Positions 56,598 to 64,000 of a DNA stretch of 64,000 nucleotides are shown here, in pieces. The stretch lies in contig NZ_UPHU01000001.1 of assembly GCF_900566075.1 (NCBI RefSeq), positions 4,340,325-4,404,324 of the forward strand, given 5' to 3'. The DNA is from Mycobacterium pseudokansasii. GTDB taxonomy: Bacteria > Actinomycetota > Actinomycetes > Mycobacteriales > Mycobacteriaceae. Made by a program: the position numbers and the translations under genes. The number at the start of each line of letters is the position of its first letter. Positions within the stretch are counted from its first letter, which is position 1. The notes under the pieces are model-generated. The model saw only the letters and a list, made by a program, of their open reading frames with translations, had not been told where the DNA came from and ran no database searches.

Positions 56598-57566
56598 TCA
56601 GGTGGCGAAGGCTCGCCGCAGCGTCTGAGCATGCAGCGCGCGGTTCTCCTGGGAGACCACCCACTCGGTGACGACGGAGTCGAAGCCGTGGAACGTCGCC
56701 GCGAAGACGTGCAGTTCGGTATGGACGTACGCGTGCAGCAGACGATTCGCGTAATCAATGGCCTCGTCGCGGCAGGGGTCGATCTCCGAGCAGCTGATGA
56801 ACGTCGGCGGCAGGCCTTCCAGATTCGCCCGGTGCGCCGGAACGTGCTGACGATTCGCTGTGGTGTGGCCCAGGTAATGGGCCCAGGCCCGCGACACCGC
56901 CTGACCGTTGAGACCGGGGGTGCGCTGAAACTCCCGCCGCGACGGCGTGGCGTCGGAGTCGAGCATCGGCTGATGCAGAATCTGCACCAGGATCGGCGGG
57001 CCTTCCTCGTCGAACATGCGCTGAGCCAATCCGGCCACCAGTGCCGCACCGGCGTCGCGGCCCATCACCGCCAGCCGACGGGCATCGGCGTCCAGTTCGG
57101 CGCAGTTGTCGACCGCATAACGCAGACTCGCCTCGACATCATCGAGGGCCGCCGGACACGCATGCTCCGGTGCCAGCCGGTAGTCGACCGACACGACCAG
57201 GCAGTCGGCCGCGCGAGCCAGCTCCACGCAGTGCCCGTGGTCGGTGTCGAGGTTGCCGGTGACGAATCCGCCGCCGTGGGCGTAGATCACAATCGGCGCG
57301 GTTGACCCGCCGCCACCCCGATACAGCCGCAACCGCAGCTGTCCGCCGTCTGGACCGGCAATGTATCGCGATTCGATGCTCACCCCGCCCAGGCCCGCGG
57401 CCTCGACGGCCGCGGCCCGCTCGGCGGCGGCCCGGTTGGCTTGCTGGCGCTCGGCGCTCAACGTCTCGGCGCTGAATTCGACGATCCCCAGCGCCGCGGC
57501 GTTGTCTCGCAGTGCCGGGTCGATACGGCTAAGGCCTTGCGGCCGTGTGAGATTCGTTTGAGTCAT
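56598..57566 (-). CDS. HSL-family alpha/beta hydrolase lacking the nucleophile serine
   Basis: A 322-residue member of the hormone-sensitive-lipase esterase family. The oxyanion motif HGGG (97-100), DYRLAPEHACPAALDDVEAS, the acid-residue region EIDPCRDEAI and the His in TFHGF (H293) are kept. The nucleophile elbow, normally GDSAGG, reads GRDAGA with Asp171 where Ser should be; I checked the codon (GAC). It may be inactive, bind ligand only, or use another mechanism. It is the last gene of the operon running from the Rieske ferredoxin, coupled by ATGA to the amidohydrolase. Confidence 0.88.
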   Translation of the reverse strand: MTQTNLTRPQGLSRIDPALRDNAAALGIVEFSAETLSAERQQANRAAAERAAAVEAAGLGGVSIESRYIAGPDGGQLRLRLYRGGGGSTAPIVIYAHGGGFVTGNLDTDHGHCVELARAADCLVVSVDYRLAPEHACPAALDDVEASLRYAVDNCAELDADARRLAVMGRDAGAALVAGLAQRMFDEEGPPILVQILHQPMLDSDATPSRREFQRTPGLNGQAVSRAWAHYLGHTTANRQHVPAHRANLEGLPPTFISCSEIDPCRDEAIDYANRLLHAYVHTELHVFAATFHGFDSVVTEWVVSQENRALHAQTLRRAFAT

Positions 57567-58753
57567 GATGACTCGACCCCTGGCTCAGCGCCGACGACAT
57601 CGTCGCGGAGCGGTTCTCCGGGCAGGGACTTGACGGTCCCGGGCAGCCGATAGAGCGCGGTCGCGTTGCCGCGCATGATCCGCTCCCGCTGGTCGCGGGG
57701 GAACCGGTTGATCGCATACGCCGGAGAGTCGTAGCTCCAATGCGGGTAGTCCGTCGAGAACATCAGATTGTCGCCCAGGTCCATCATGTCCAGATACGCG
57801 CGAAACTTTACGGTGTCGGCGTCCTCGAGCGGCTGGGTGGTGAACCGGACGTGTTCGCGCACATACTCCGACGGGCGGCGGCGCACAGGCGGCAGGTCGC
57901 CGCGACGGGCCTGCCATATCCGGTCCATCCGCGACATCACCGGCATCGCCCAGGTGAAGCCACCTTCGATGAATACCACCCGCAGGTCCGGATGGCGATC
58001 GAACGCGCCGTCGAACACCAGGCTCATCAGGTGCGAGACGTACAACAGCGGCCAGGACGCGAAGAAGTCGTGCCAGTGCGCGGGGTTTCCCACCGGATAC
58101 ACCGGGATCAGCTCGAACGGCGTCTGCCCCATCAGATGCGTGGCCACCGGCAGTCCATGGCGCGCCGCCGCCCGGTAAAGGGGATCGAAATGCGGACTGC
58201 CGAACGGTATTCCGCGTGTCTGCGGGGTCATCAGCACCTGCACCAGATACGGATGACCGGCCCAGCGCTCGACCTCGCGGGCCGCCTGATCCGGTGTCTG
58301 GGCGCTGACGCTGATCGACCCGCGCCAGCGGCCGTGCCCGTTGTGCTTGTCCAGCCAGACGTCGGCCAGCCAGTCGTTGTAGGTCGACTTCAGCACATGT
58401 TCGGCCTGCGGCAATTGCGCATCACACATCGGCTCCAACGAGGCGATGCTGACGCCGGCTTCCACCAGCAACTGCTTGGCGGCGAAATCCGGGTCGCTGC
58501 CGGCGAACCCGCCACCCGGCGGGGCGGCGTCCAGCCGCAACGACATCGTCTTGTAGGAGTCCGGGGTGTCGTAGAAGTGCGGCACCGGAGTGACCGCATT
58601 TCCGGTCGGCCAGATCTTGTCCACCCATTCGGCCGGCGCGTAGGACTTGAGCACGTCGGTCGAGACCGGCAGTGGGTGGACGTCGGTGTCGACGACGGTG
58701 ACCGCTATTTCTCGCTGTTGCGCGCCGGCGTCGGCGCGTTCGGTCGTGGTCAT
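57563..58753 (-). CDS. amidohydrolase-2 family protein, metal site intact
   Basis: A 396-residue TIM-barrel hydrolase/decarboxylase. Metal ligands are present: VVDTDVHPLP (D-x-D-x-H), VATHLMG, and MFSTDYPHWSYDSP with the closing Asp; FIEGGFTWAMPVMSRMDRIW is the other family signature. Coupled by ATGA overlaps to both neighbours. With the degenerate paralog next to it, it may form a heteromer in which only this subunit is active. Proposed step: hydrolytic or decarboxylating cleavage of a ring-derived intermediate. Confidence 0.9.
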   Translation of the reverse strand: MTTTERADAGAQQREIAVTVVDTDVHPLPVSTDVLKSYAPAEWVDKIWPTGNAVTPVPHFYDTPDSYKTMSLRLDAAPPGGGFAGSDPDFAAKQLLVEAGVSIASLEPMCDAQLPQAEHVLKSTYNDWLADVWLDKHNGHGRWRGSISVSAQTPDQAAREVERWAGHPYLVQVLMTPQTRGIPFGSPHFDPLYRAAARHGLPVATHLMGQTPFELIPVYPVGNPAHWHDFFASWPLLYVSHLMSLVFDGAFDRHPDLRVVFIEGGFTWAMPVMSRMDRIWQARRGDLPPVRRRPSEYVREHVRFTTQPLEDADTVKFRAYLDMMDLGDNLMFSTDYPHWSYDSPAYAINRFPRDQRERIMRGNATALYRLPGTVKSLPGEPLRDDVVGAEPGVESS

Positions 58754-59814
58754 GGCACGCTGCTTTCCACTGTCAGCCCGTAAAGCTCACCGGCGTTGCG
58801 CCACAAGACTTTCTCGCGCTGTAGCGCGTCCAGACCGGCGACTGCCATGGCGGGCGGCGAGGTGGACCATTGCGGGTAGCTCGAGCCATACATCACCAGG
58901 TCGGCCTTGTCGGAGAAGTCCATCCAGCGCTGCATCTGCCCGGCATCGACGGGTCCGTCGAACGCCGACGAGCAGAACCGGACATGAGCGGGCAGGTATT
59001 CGCTCGGATAGCGCTCCACCCAGGGCGTCTGGTCACGCATCGACAGCCAGAAGGTGTCCAGCCGCCACATCAGCGGGGTGAGGATGTCGTATCCGCCGTC
59101 GGCGAACACGAAGGTGAGGCCGGGGTGCCGGGCGAAGACGCCCTCGACGATGAGCGTGGCCAGGTGCACGAAGTAGTTCAACGGCATGAAGGCCGCATAG
59201 CCGGGATAGGTGTGCGCGTGCCCGGCGAATGTCGGCGGATAGTCGACGCCGTTGCCGCCGTTGATGTGCACCGCCACCGGTAGGCCGTGGGCCGCGGCGG
59301 CCTCCCAGATGGGCTCGAACACCGGCTTGCCGTACGGCTCGCGCGACTGCATCGGGACCCCCACCTGAACCAGCTTGGGATGACCGGCGAGTCGTTCGAT
59401 CTCGGCGACGGCGCCCTTGGGGTCCTCCGGATTGACCCGGATGGTTCCCCGGAATCGGTTGGTGGGATCGGGATCTAGCCACCGGTCGAGAAGCCAGTCG
59501 TTGATCGCGGCACAGATGCAGCTGTTGAGCAGGTAGTCGGCGATGTTACCCCGGGTCAGCGGGTTGAGGATGGCGTAGTCGACACCGGCGTCGCCGAAAA
59601 GATGCCGGCTGACGGTCTCGGGATCCGAGCCCGGGTAATGCTTTCCATACAGGTCCGGCCGGTAGTCACCGCCGGGAGCCTGGTACCACTGCTGTTCGAC
59701 GTCGGGGATCGACCGCAGTTGATGGGCAGCGGGCAGATAACGCCGTATCTCCGCGTTGTGGCGGAAATGGGGCTGCACGTTGGTGTCAATGCAGGCGGCG
59801 GCGAACCGGCTCAT
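58750..59814 (-). CDS. amidohydrolase-2 paralog with missing metal ligands
   Basis: A 354-residue protein clearly of the same family as its neighbour (FEPIWEAAAAHGLPVAVHINGGNG, LTFVFADGGYDILTPLMWRLDTFW). The N-terminal D-x-D-x-H is changed to CIDTNVQPHF and the final S-D-Y-P-H to GSSYPQW, so at least three metal or catalytic residues are lost. It is either an inactive partner or a metal-free enzyme. ATG 59814 overlaps the Rieske ferredoxin stop (ATGA); a longer arginine-rich frame is only a shadow. Confidence 0.9.
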   Translation of the reverse strand: MSRFAAACIDTNVQPHFRHNAEIRRYLPAAHQLRSIPDVEQQWYQAPGGDYRPDLYGKHYPGSDPETVSRHLFGDAGVDYAILNPLTRGNIADYLLNSCICAAINDWLLDRWLDPDPTNRFRGTIRVNPEDPKGAVAEIERLAGHPKLVQVGVPMQSREPYGKPVFEPIWEAAAAHGLPVAVHINGGNGVDYPPTFAGHAHTYPGYAAFMPLNYFVHLATLIVEGVFARHPGLTFVFADGGYDILTPLMWRLDTFWLSMRDQTPWVERYPSEYLPAHVRFCSSAFDGPVDAGQMQRWMDFSDKADLVMYGSSYPQWSTSPPAMAVAGLDALQREKVLWRNAGELYGLTVESSVP

Positions 59815-60170
59815 GCGGTCAGGTACACCTTCCCGTCGGCGACGTCGACGCGATAGGTGCGCACGCGACGTCGTGGATCGGCGACGTTGCGACCGGTGAT
59901 GACGTCGAATTCCCAATTGTGCCAAGGGCATCGCACGATCTGCCCGTCACGTACCCGGCGCAGCCGTCCGGGTTCGCCGGGGACCGACTCGTTGGTGCCG
60001 CCGATCAAGCCGAGGCATAATGGGGCGCCCTCGTGTGAACAGTAATTGGCGATGGCATACAGCGCACCGCCGACGTTGTAGACACCCACGCCGAACTTCC
60101 CGGCGTCGACCAGCCTCATCGTGCCCGGCGGCAGCTCGTCGATCGAGCACACGAGGCGCCGTTGCAGCAC
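59811..60170 (-). CDS. Rieske [2Fe-2S] ferredoxin
   Basis: A small (119-residue) electron carrier with one Rieske motif: YCSHEGAPL (C-x-H) and CPWHNWEFD (C-x2-H), in the framework FGVGVYNVGGALYAIANYCSHEG. It could feed electrons to the Rieske oxygenases at 5.7 and 12.8 kb or the P450 beside it. GTG at 60170 with an AAGGCGGGG site is chosen; GTG codons up to 60215 are also in frame. First gene of a four-gene coupled operon and divergent from the P450, with motif site F between. Confidence 0.88.
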   Translation of the reverse strand: MLQRRLVCSIDELPPGTMRLVDAGKFGVGVYNVGGALYAIANYCSHEGAPLCLGLIGGTNESVPGEPGRLRRVRDGQIVRCPWHNWEFDVITGRNVADPRRRVRTYRVDVADGKVYLTA

Positions 60171-60226
60171 TGGTGTACCCCGCCTTCTGCCCGGTACGGC
60201 ACCCACCACCACCACCTGGCTTCGTT

Positions 60227-60246
60227 GCTATCTATACTATAATAGC
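60227..60246 (+). promoter_or_regulatory. site F of the shared motif, between Rieske ferredoxin operon and P450
   Basis: GCTATCTATACTATAATAGC, a perfect GCTAT-N10-ATAGC outer palindrome as at site B, 26 bp before the P450 ATG and in the promoter of the divergent operon. Confidence 0.6.
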
Positions 60247-60272
60247 GACATTCCGTACCAGGAGGAGCGCTG

Positions 60273-61505
60273 ATGACGCTGCGCACCAACTCCGACGGCC
60301 ACGCCGTCACCCCCACGCTTGATACCACCGGCCAGACCAGCCCCTACCCGTTCTTCGAGTACATGCGCCGCACCGACCCGGTGTGGCACGGCGCCCTCAT
60401 GGACCACGAACAGATGCCCGAAGAACTGCGGCCCAACGACGAATGGGTGTTGTTCGGCTACGACGGCGTGTTTCAAGCCTTTCGCGACGACCGCATCTTC
60501 ACTTCGGCCAACTACGACAAGACCATTGGATTGGTCATGGGCCACACCATTTTGGCGATGGGCGGCAAAGAGCACCACGACCATCGCAGCCTGGTGGCCA
60601 AGGCTTTCCGGGCCACCGCGCTGGAACGCTGGGAACCGTCGGTCATCGGGCCGGTCTGCGACCAGCTGATCGACGAGATCAAGCATGACGGTCACGCCGA
60701 TCTCGTGAAGGCGCTGACGTTCGAGTTTCCGACGCGGATCATTGCGACACTGCTGGGGCTGCCCCGGGAGGACCTCGACCTGTTCCGGCGGCTGTCACTC
60801 GACCTGATCTCGATCCCGACCGACATCATGGCCGGGTTGACCGCGGCGGCCGAGCTGCACGCGTACTTTCTCGACCAGGTCGAACAGCGGCGGCGCAAAC
60901 TCACCAACGACATCATCGGTGACCTGGTCGCTGCCGAGATCGACGGCGAAAGGCTCACCGACGAGGCCATCATCGCGTTCTTGCGCCTGCTGCTGCCGGC
61001 CGGGCTGGAGACCACGTACCGGTCCTCGGGAAACCTGTTGTACCTGCTGCTGACTCATCCCGAGCAGTTGGCGATGGTCCGCCGGGACCTCTCGTTGATA
61101 CCCACCGCCATCGAAGAGGGCCTACGCGTGGAAACCCCGTTGACCATGGTCATGCGGACCACCACCGAGGATGTCGAAATCGGCGGCAAGACAATTCCGG
61201 CCGATGCACAGATCGACCTGTGCATGGGTTCGGCCAACCGCGACGAAACCCGCTGGACCGACCCCGACACATTCGACATACGACGCCCGCGGCACGCACA
61301 CATCGCCTTCGCGGGCGGCATCCACATGTGCCTGGGCATGCATCTGGCCCGGCTGGAGACGCGGGTGATGCTCAACAGCCTGCTCGACCGGATCACGGAC
61401 CTGACTTTCGTCCCCGACGACGGCACCGGTGAGGAATCCAGGATCGTCGGGCTGACGTTCCGGTCGCCCAACAAGCTTCCGGTCACGTTCACCCCGGCCG
61501 CGTGA
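60273..61505 (+). CDS. cytochrome P450 monooxygenase
   Basis: A 410-residue soluble bacterial P450. The heme-Cys loop FAGGIHMCLGMHLARLE (C353), the K-helix E-x2-R (EEGLR) and the I-helix LLLPAGLETTYRSS are present, the I-helix with A-G-x-E-T-T instead of the more usual A-G-x-D-T-T. It hydroxylates a hydrophobic substrate with electrons from a ferredoxin, possibly the Rieske protein encoded divergently, though P450s more often use 3Fe-4S ferredoxins. GGAGGAG precedes the ATG. CYP family cannot be assigned by eye. Confidence 0.95.
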   Translation: MTLRTNSDGHAVTPTLDTTGQTSPYPFFEYMRRTDPVWHGALMDHEQMPEELRPNDEWVLFGYDGVFQAFRDDRIFTSANYDKTIGLVMGHTILAMGGKEHHDHRSLVAKAFRATALERWEPSVIGPVCDQLIDEIKHDGHADLVKALTFEFPTRIIATLLGLPREDLDLFRRLSLDLISIPTDIMAGLTAAAELHAYFLDQVEQRRRKLTNDIIGDLVAAEIDGERLTDEAIIAFLRLLLPAGLETTYRSSGNLLYLLLTHPEQLAMVRRDLSLIPTAIEEGLRVETPLTMVMRTTTEDVEIGGKTIPADAQIDLCMGSANRDETRWTDPDTFDIRRPRHAHIAFAGGIHMCLGMHLARLETRVMLNSLLDRITDLTFVPDDGTGEESRIVGLTFRSPNKLPVTFTPAA

Positions 61506-61607
61506 GGAGCCGGGCGGCGATCCCGCATGACGTCGTGGGCGTTGGTTCGTCGAAGAATTCGAGTTCGACCCACCCGCGCCGGCGAGGTCCTGGCCGAGAT
61601 GGCTTGA

Positions 61608-61703
61608 CGCCCGGCACTACCTCCCGACGACATCAACACCGCCTACATCGAATTGCGCAACGGTAAAATCATCGGCGGCATAATCGATTTCGGTGTCCGC
61701 TAA
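61608..61703 (+). pseudogene. possible C-terminal remnant of a zinc alcohol dehydrogenase
   Basis: The frame ending at TAA 61701-61703 reads PPDDINTAYIELRNGKIIGG and then IIDFGVR, similar to the C-terminal end of medium-chain alcohol dehydrogenases (DDIN-x-AY-x-x-L-x-x-G-K-x-I-x-G-V-I). Nothing upstream continues it. Short, so uncertain. Confidence 0.35.
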
Positions 61704-62482
61704 GCCTTCTTGGCGTTCTCCCGCTGGTCTCGGAGTTCTCTCAGTCGCTTGAGACGCATCAGCCGCTCGACTTGGCCGTAGGCGTCGATCGGGCTGTGCA
61801 GGGCCAGGCCCCCGTCGGCGTGCACCACCTGCCCGGTCACCCACGGCAGTTCCAGTACACCGACGATAGCCGCGGCCACATCACTGACCTCGCCGAGCCG
61901 GCCCAGGGCCGTCCGCCTGGACAACCCGTCCACCCAGCCGGGCCAGGCTTCCGGGTTGGGCAGCATCGGGGTTCGTGTGACACCTGGTCCGACGGCGTTG
62001 ACCCGGATGTCATGGGTGCCCCACTCCACCGCGGCGACCTTCACCAGCATGTCCACCCCGGCCTTGGACACGCAGTAGGCGCCCATATCGCGGTCGGCGA
62101 CGGTGCCGCTGATGCTGGAGACCGCAACGATCGAACCTCCCACTCCGGCATCGATCATGGCTTGCGCGGCGGCGCGGATGGTCAGCCAGGTGCCCGTGAG
62201 GTTGACCCCCAAGACACGTTCCCATTCCGCGGGTGTTTGTTTCAGCAACAGACCGGACGATCCGACGCCGGCGGAGGTGACCACCCGGGTGGGCACCCCG
62301 TGCTCGCGCACGGTTTGTGCCATCGCGGCCGCCACCGCGTCGGGGTCGCTGACATCGCAGATGACGTCGGCATCGGACAAATCCCATACGACGACGTCGT
62401 GGCCCGCGTCGTGCAGCCGTGCGACGACTTCAAGTCCGATCCCGGAGGAGCCGCCGGTCACCAGGGCGGTTGCAGCGCTCAT
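61700..62482 (-). CDS. short-chain dehydrogenase/reductase
   Basis: A 260-residue SDR: TGGSSGIGLEVVARLHDAG nucleotide loop, AGVGSSGLLLKQTP, Ser in AVSSISGTVADRDM and YCVSKAG (Tyr-x3-Lys), then VNAVGPGVTRTPM. The unusually short first Asp loop (VWDLSDADVICDVSD) suggests NAD(H). It overlaps the VOC gene upstream by ATGA and could oxidise the alcohol made by the P450 or Rieske enzymes. The C-terminal 30 residues are a basic helical extension (RLMRLKRLRELRDQRENAKK). Confidence 0.92.
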   Translation of the reverse strand: MSAATALVTGGSSGIGLEVVARLHDAGHDVVVWDLSDADVICDVSDPDAVAAAMAQTVREHGVPTRVVTSAGVGSSGLLLKQTPAEWERVLGVNLTGTWLTIRAAAQAMIDAGVGGSIVAVSSISGTVADRDMGAYCVSKAGVDMLVKVAAVEWGTHDIRVNAVGPGVTRTPMLPNPEAWPGWVDGLSRRTALGRLGEVSDVAAAIVGVLELPWVTGQVVHADGGLALHSPIDAYGQVERLMRLKRLRELRDQRENAKKA

Positions 62483-62928
62483 GCCACGGGTCCGATCAGC
62501 TCGACCAGAACGCCGTCCGGCGCGGTGACGACCGCCATCGGGACGGTCTTGCCTGCCGGAGCCGGCATGCTGATCCGCCGCACCCCGTCGGCGAAACCCA
62601 GAGCCGCCAGCGCGGACAACGTCGCGTCGACGTCGCGCTGCAACGACAGCAGAAAGAAGCCGTGCCGCGGCGCGTGAGCCGCCGGTAGCGCCTCATCGGC
62701 ACCGAACAGCTCCACCAGTTCGACGATCCCGCAACCGGGTGTCTGCGGATCACCCAGAAAAATCGAACGCAGTCGATCGGTCTTGGCGCCGAACAATTCT
62801 AGCCAATTACCGGTGAAAGTATGGTCGAACAATTCGGTCAACCCGAGACCGTCCCGCCAGAATCGCAGCGAACTTTCGACATTGGCGGTGCAGATCGCGG
62901 CGTGATGAACACCTAGCACGAAATTCAA
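62479..62928 (-). CDS. VOC (glyoxalase/dioxygenase fold) family protein
   Basis: A 149-residue vicinal-oxygen-chelate protein: VLGVHHAAICTANVESSLRFWRDGLGL, a paired beta-alpha-beta-beta-beta repeat, and the closing APDGVLVELIGP with the metal-ligand-type Glu. Such proteins act as lyases, epimerases or extradiol-type enzymes. Start is not certain: TTG at 62928 or GTG at 62919, the latter 11 bases after a TAACAT box and so possibly leaderless. Coupled to the SDR downstream. Confidence 0.85.
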   Translation of the reverse strand: MNFVLGVHHAAICTANVESSLRFWRDGLGLTELFDHTFTGNWLELFGAKTDRLRSIFLGDPQTPGCGIVELVELFGADEALPAAHAPRHGFFLLSLQRDVDATLSALAALGFADGVRRISMPAPAGKTVPMAVVTAPDGVLVELIGPVA

Positions 62929-63000
62929 TGTTAGCTGGCGGCATTTCAGCCATTAAGGCGGGACGGCGCCCGGAGCTCATTCGCAACGCCGGAGCCGCGC

Positions 63001-63828
63001 CTAGGTGAGCTTGGCCATCGTGCTTTCCCACAGCTCGCCGGCCAGGAGCGGGTCGTACGCCGCGCGGTTGGCTTTGGCGATCTTGTGCCGGGAGTAGTAC
63101 TCGCCTGACGTCCAATCGACGCCGGGCCGGCCGGACGCCAGCCAGACCAGCTGTTCGGCTCCCTGTTCGGGGGTGGCCGTGAATCGGGCCGATACCGGCA
63201 CGTGGTGCTTCATGAAGGTCAGGACCCGCGATCCGGATGCATCGCCGAAGTTGGAGTTCACATAGCCGGGATGAAACGTGGCGGCAGACAGCCCGCTGCC
63301 ATGGTAGCGACGATGTAATTCCTTGGTGAACAACACGATTGCCAATTTGGTCAGCGCATAGGCAACGCTGGGCCGATGTTGCGCGGTGTTCTCGAGGGTG
63401 CTAATGGTCACTCGGGGCAGCATTTTCTGCGACGAACTGGTCGTATTGATGACCGTCGCGCGAGAATCGAGCAGCACCGTCAGCACCTGCGTGGTGAGCA
63501 GAAACGGCGCCAGATAGTTGACCTGGTAGGTCTTTTCGTAACCGTCGGCCGTCAACTGAGTTGTTCGACTCATGCCACCGGCATTGTTGGCCAAGACGTC
63601 GATGCGTGAGTACTCCGAGCGGATCTTGTCCGCGAGGACCCGCACCTGGGACAGGTCGGCAAAGTCGGCCACGAAGTAATCCGCACCCAACTCCGCGGCC
63701 ACTGCGGTGGTCTTGGCTTCTGAGCGCCCGACCACGACGACGTGCTCGCCATTGCGACTGAGCCGGCGCGCCGCCGCCGCCCCGATACCGTCGCTGGCGC
63801 CGGTGATGACAATCGTCTTGCGCGTCAT
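63001..63828 (-). CDS. short-chain dehydrogenase/reductase (retinol dehydrogenase-like)
   Basis: A 275-residue SDR of the protochlorophyllide-reductase/retinol-dehydrogenase-like group: VITGASDGIGAAAARRL, VVGRSEAKTTAVAAEL (Arg after the second strand, favouring NADP), NNAGG, INTTSSSQKM and YALTKLA (Tyr-x3-Lys), then TFHPGYVNSNFG. ATG at 63828; an in-frame start 27 bases upstream is less likely. It is separated from the VOC gene by 72 bp, so it may have its own promoter. Confidence 0.92.
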   Translation of the reverse strand: MTRKTIVITGASDGIGAAAARRLSRNGEHVVVVGRSEAKTTAVAAELGADYFVADFADLSQVRVLADKIRSEYSRIDVLANNAGGMSRTTQLTADGYEKTYQVNYLAPFLLTTQVLTVLLDSRATVINTTSSSQKMLPRVTISTLENTAQHRPSVAYALTKLAIVLFTKELHRRYHGSGLSAATFHPGYVNSNFGDASGSRVLTFMKHHVPVSARFTATPEQGAEQLVWLASGRPGVDWTSGEYYSRHKIAKANRAAYDPLLAGELWESTMAKLT

Positions 63829-63947
63829 ATCGTTGCGTCCTCGTGCGTACTCCAACGAGAGTGTAGCGATACGGCGCCGAATGTCATTGACTTATGAGAG
63901 TTGTGCCGACGGGATCGTCCGCGGAGTACCGATCACGAAAGGCCGCG

Positions 63948-64000
63948 ATGAGCGCTTTTTCTCGCCGCGAGTTCGGGCGCCTCAGCACGCATGTCGGCGT
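63948..64000 (+). CDS. start of an unidentified gene running off the right edge
   Basis: ATG at 63948 with GAAAGG upstream gives MSAFSRREFGRLSTHVG. SRREFG resembles a twin-arginine signal, but only 17 codons are visible and no family can be named. Confidence 0.35.
   Translation, partial: MSAFSRREFGRLSTHVG

Overview
The window looks like a chromosomal segment of a slow-growing, GC-rich Mycobacterium. It opens with the 5' half of the type I fatty acid synthase gene (fas) next to a Tat-signal DUF1906 gene, the order known from M. tuberculosis Rv2524c-Rv2525c. It also carries PE, PPE, PE_PGRS, PE-like/PPE-like, MmpS/MmpL, Mce-associated, 13E12 and Rv1364c-type genes. No rRNA, tRNA or CRISPR array was seen.

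Layout. 1-5.5 kb: conserved fas block. 5.6-18.7 kb: catabolic genes (two Rieske oxygenases, CrtC-like protein, aldehyde dehydrogenase, split MaoC hydratase, SnoaL-like protein, acyl-CoA ligase, double CaiB/BaiF CoA-transferase) around a PE_PGRS gene with a nonsense codon. 18.7-24.2 kb: TetR, mmpS and an mmpL split by an IS256-family element with a 9-bp target duplication. 24.3-32.6 kb: GntR regulator, two oxidoreductases and a translationally coupled run of four acyl-CoA dehydrogenases plus a CoA ligase. 32.7-43.2 kb: accessory, decayed zone with a PE lipase-like gene, a broken creatininase, two convergent type VII effector-like loci whose products share a C-terminal tail, an IS1634-type element, an ISAs1 remnant, a probable immunity gene with a partial copy, and a 13E12 remnant. 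43.3-49.9 kb: TetR-thioesterase fusion, amidohydrolase, hemerythrin, GAF-ANTAR and a PAS-phosphatase-kinase-STAS stress regulator. 49.4-52.7 kb: MarR, PE, PPE and MFS transporter. 52.6-63.8 kb: more catabolic genes (acyl-CoA dehydrogenase pair, two Mce-associated proteins, esterase-like protein, two amidohydrolases, Rieske ferredoxin, P450, two SDRs, VOC protein).

How they fit together. The catabolic transcription units appear linked by one shared 20-bp motif, found at six promoters (5604, 8246, 14003, 24321, 26846, 60227), including that of the GntR gene. I read this as an undescribed regulon for breakdown of a hydrophobic, probably cyclic or terpenoid-like carboxylic substrate: hydroxylation by Rieske and P450 enzymes, aldehyde oxidation, CoA activation, dehydrogenation by heteromeric FadE pairs, hydration by MaoC, and hydrolytic steps. 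The substrate is inference only. Two proteins of the P450-side operon have lost catalytic residues (an amidohydrolase without its metal ligands, an esterase without its serine).
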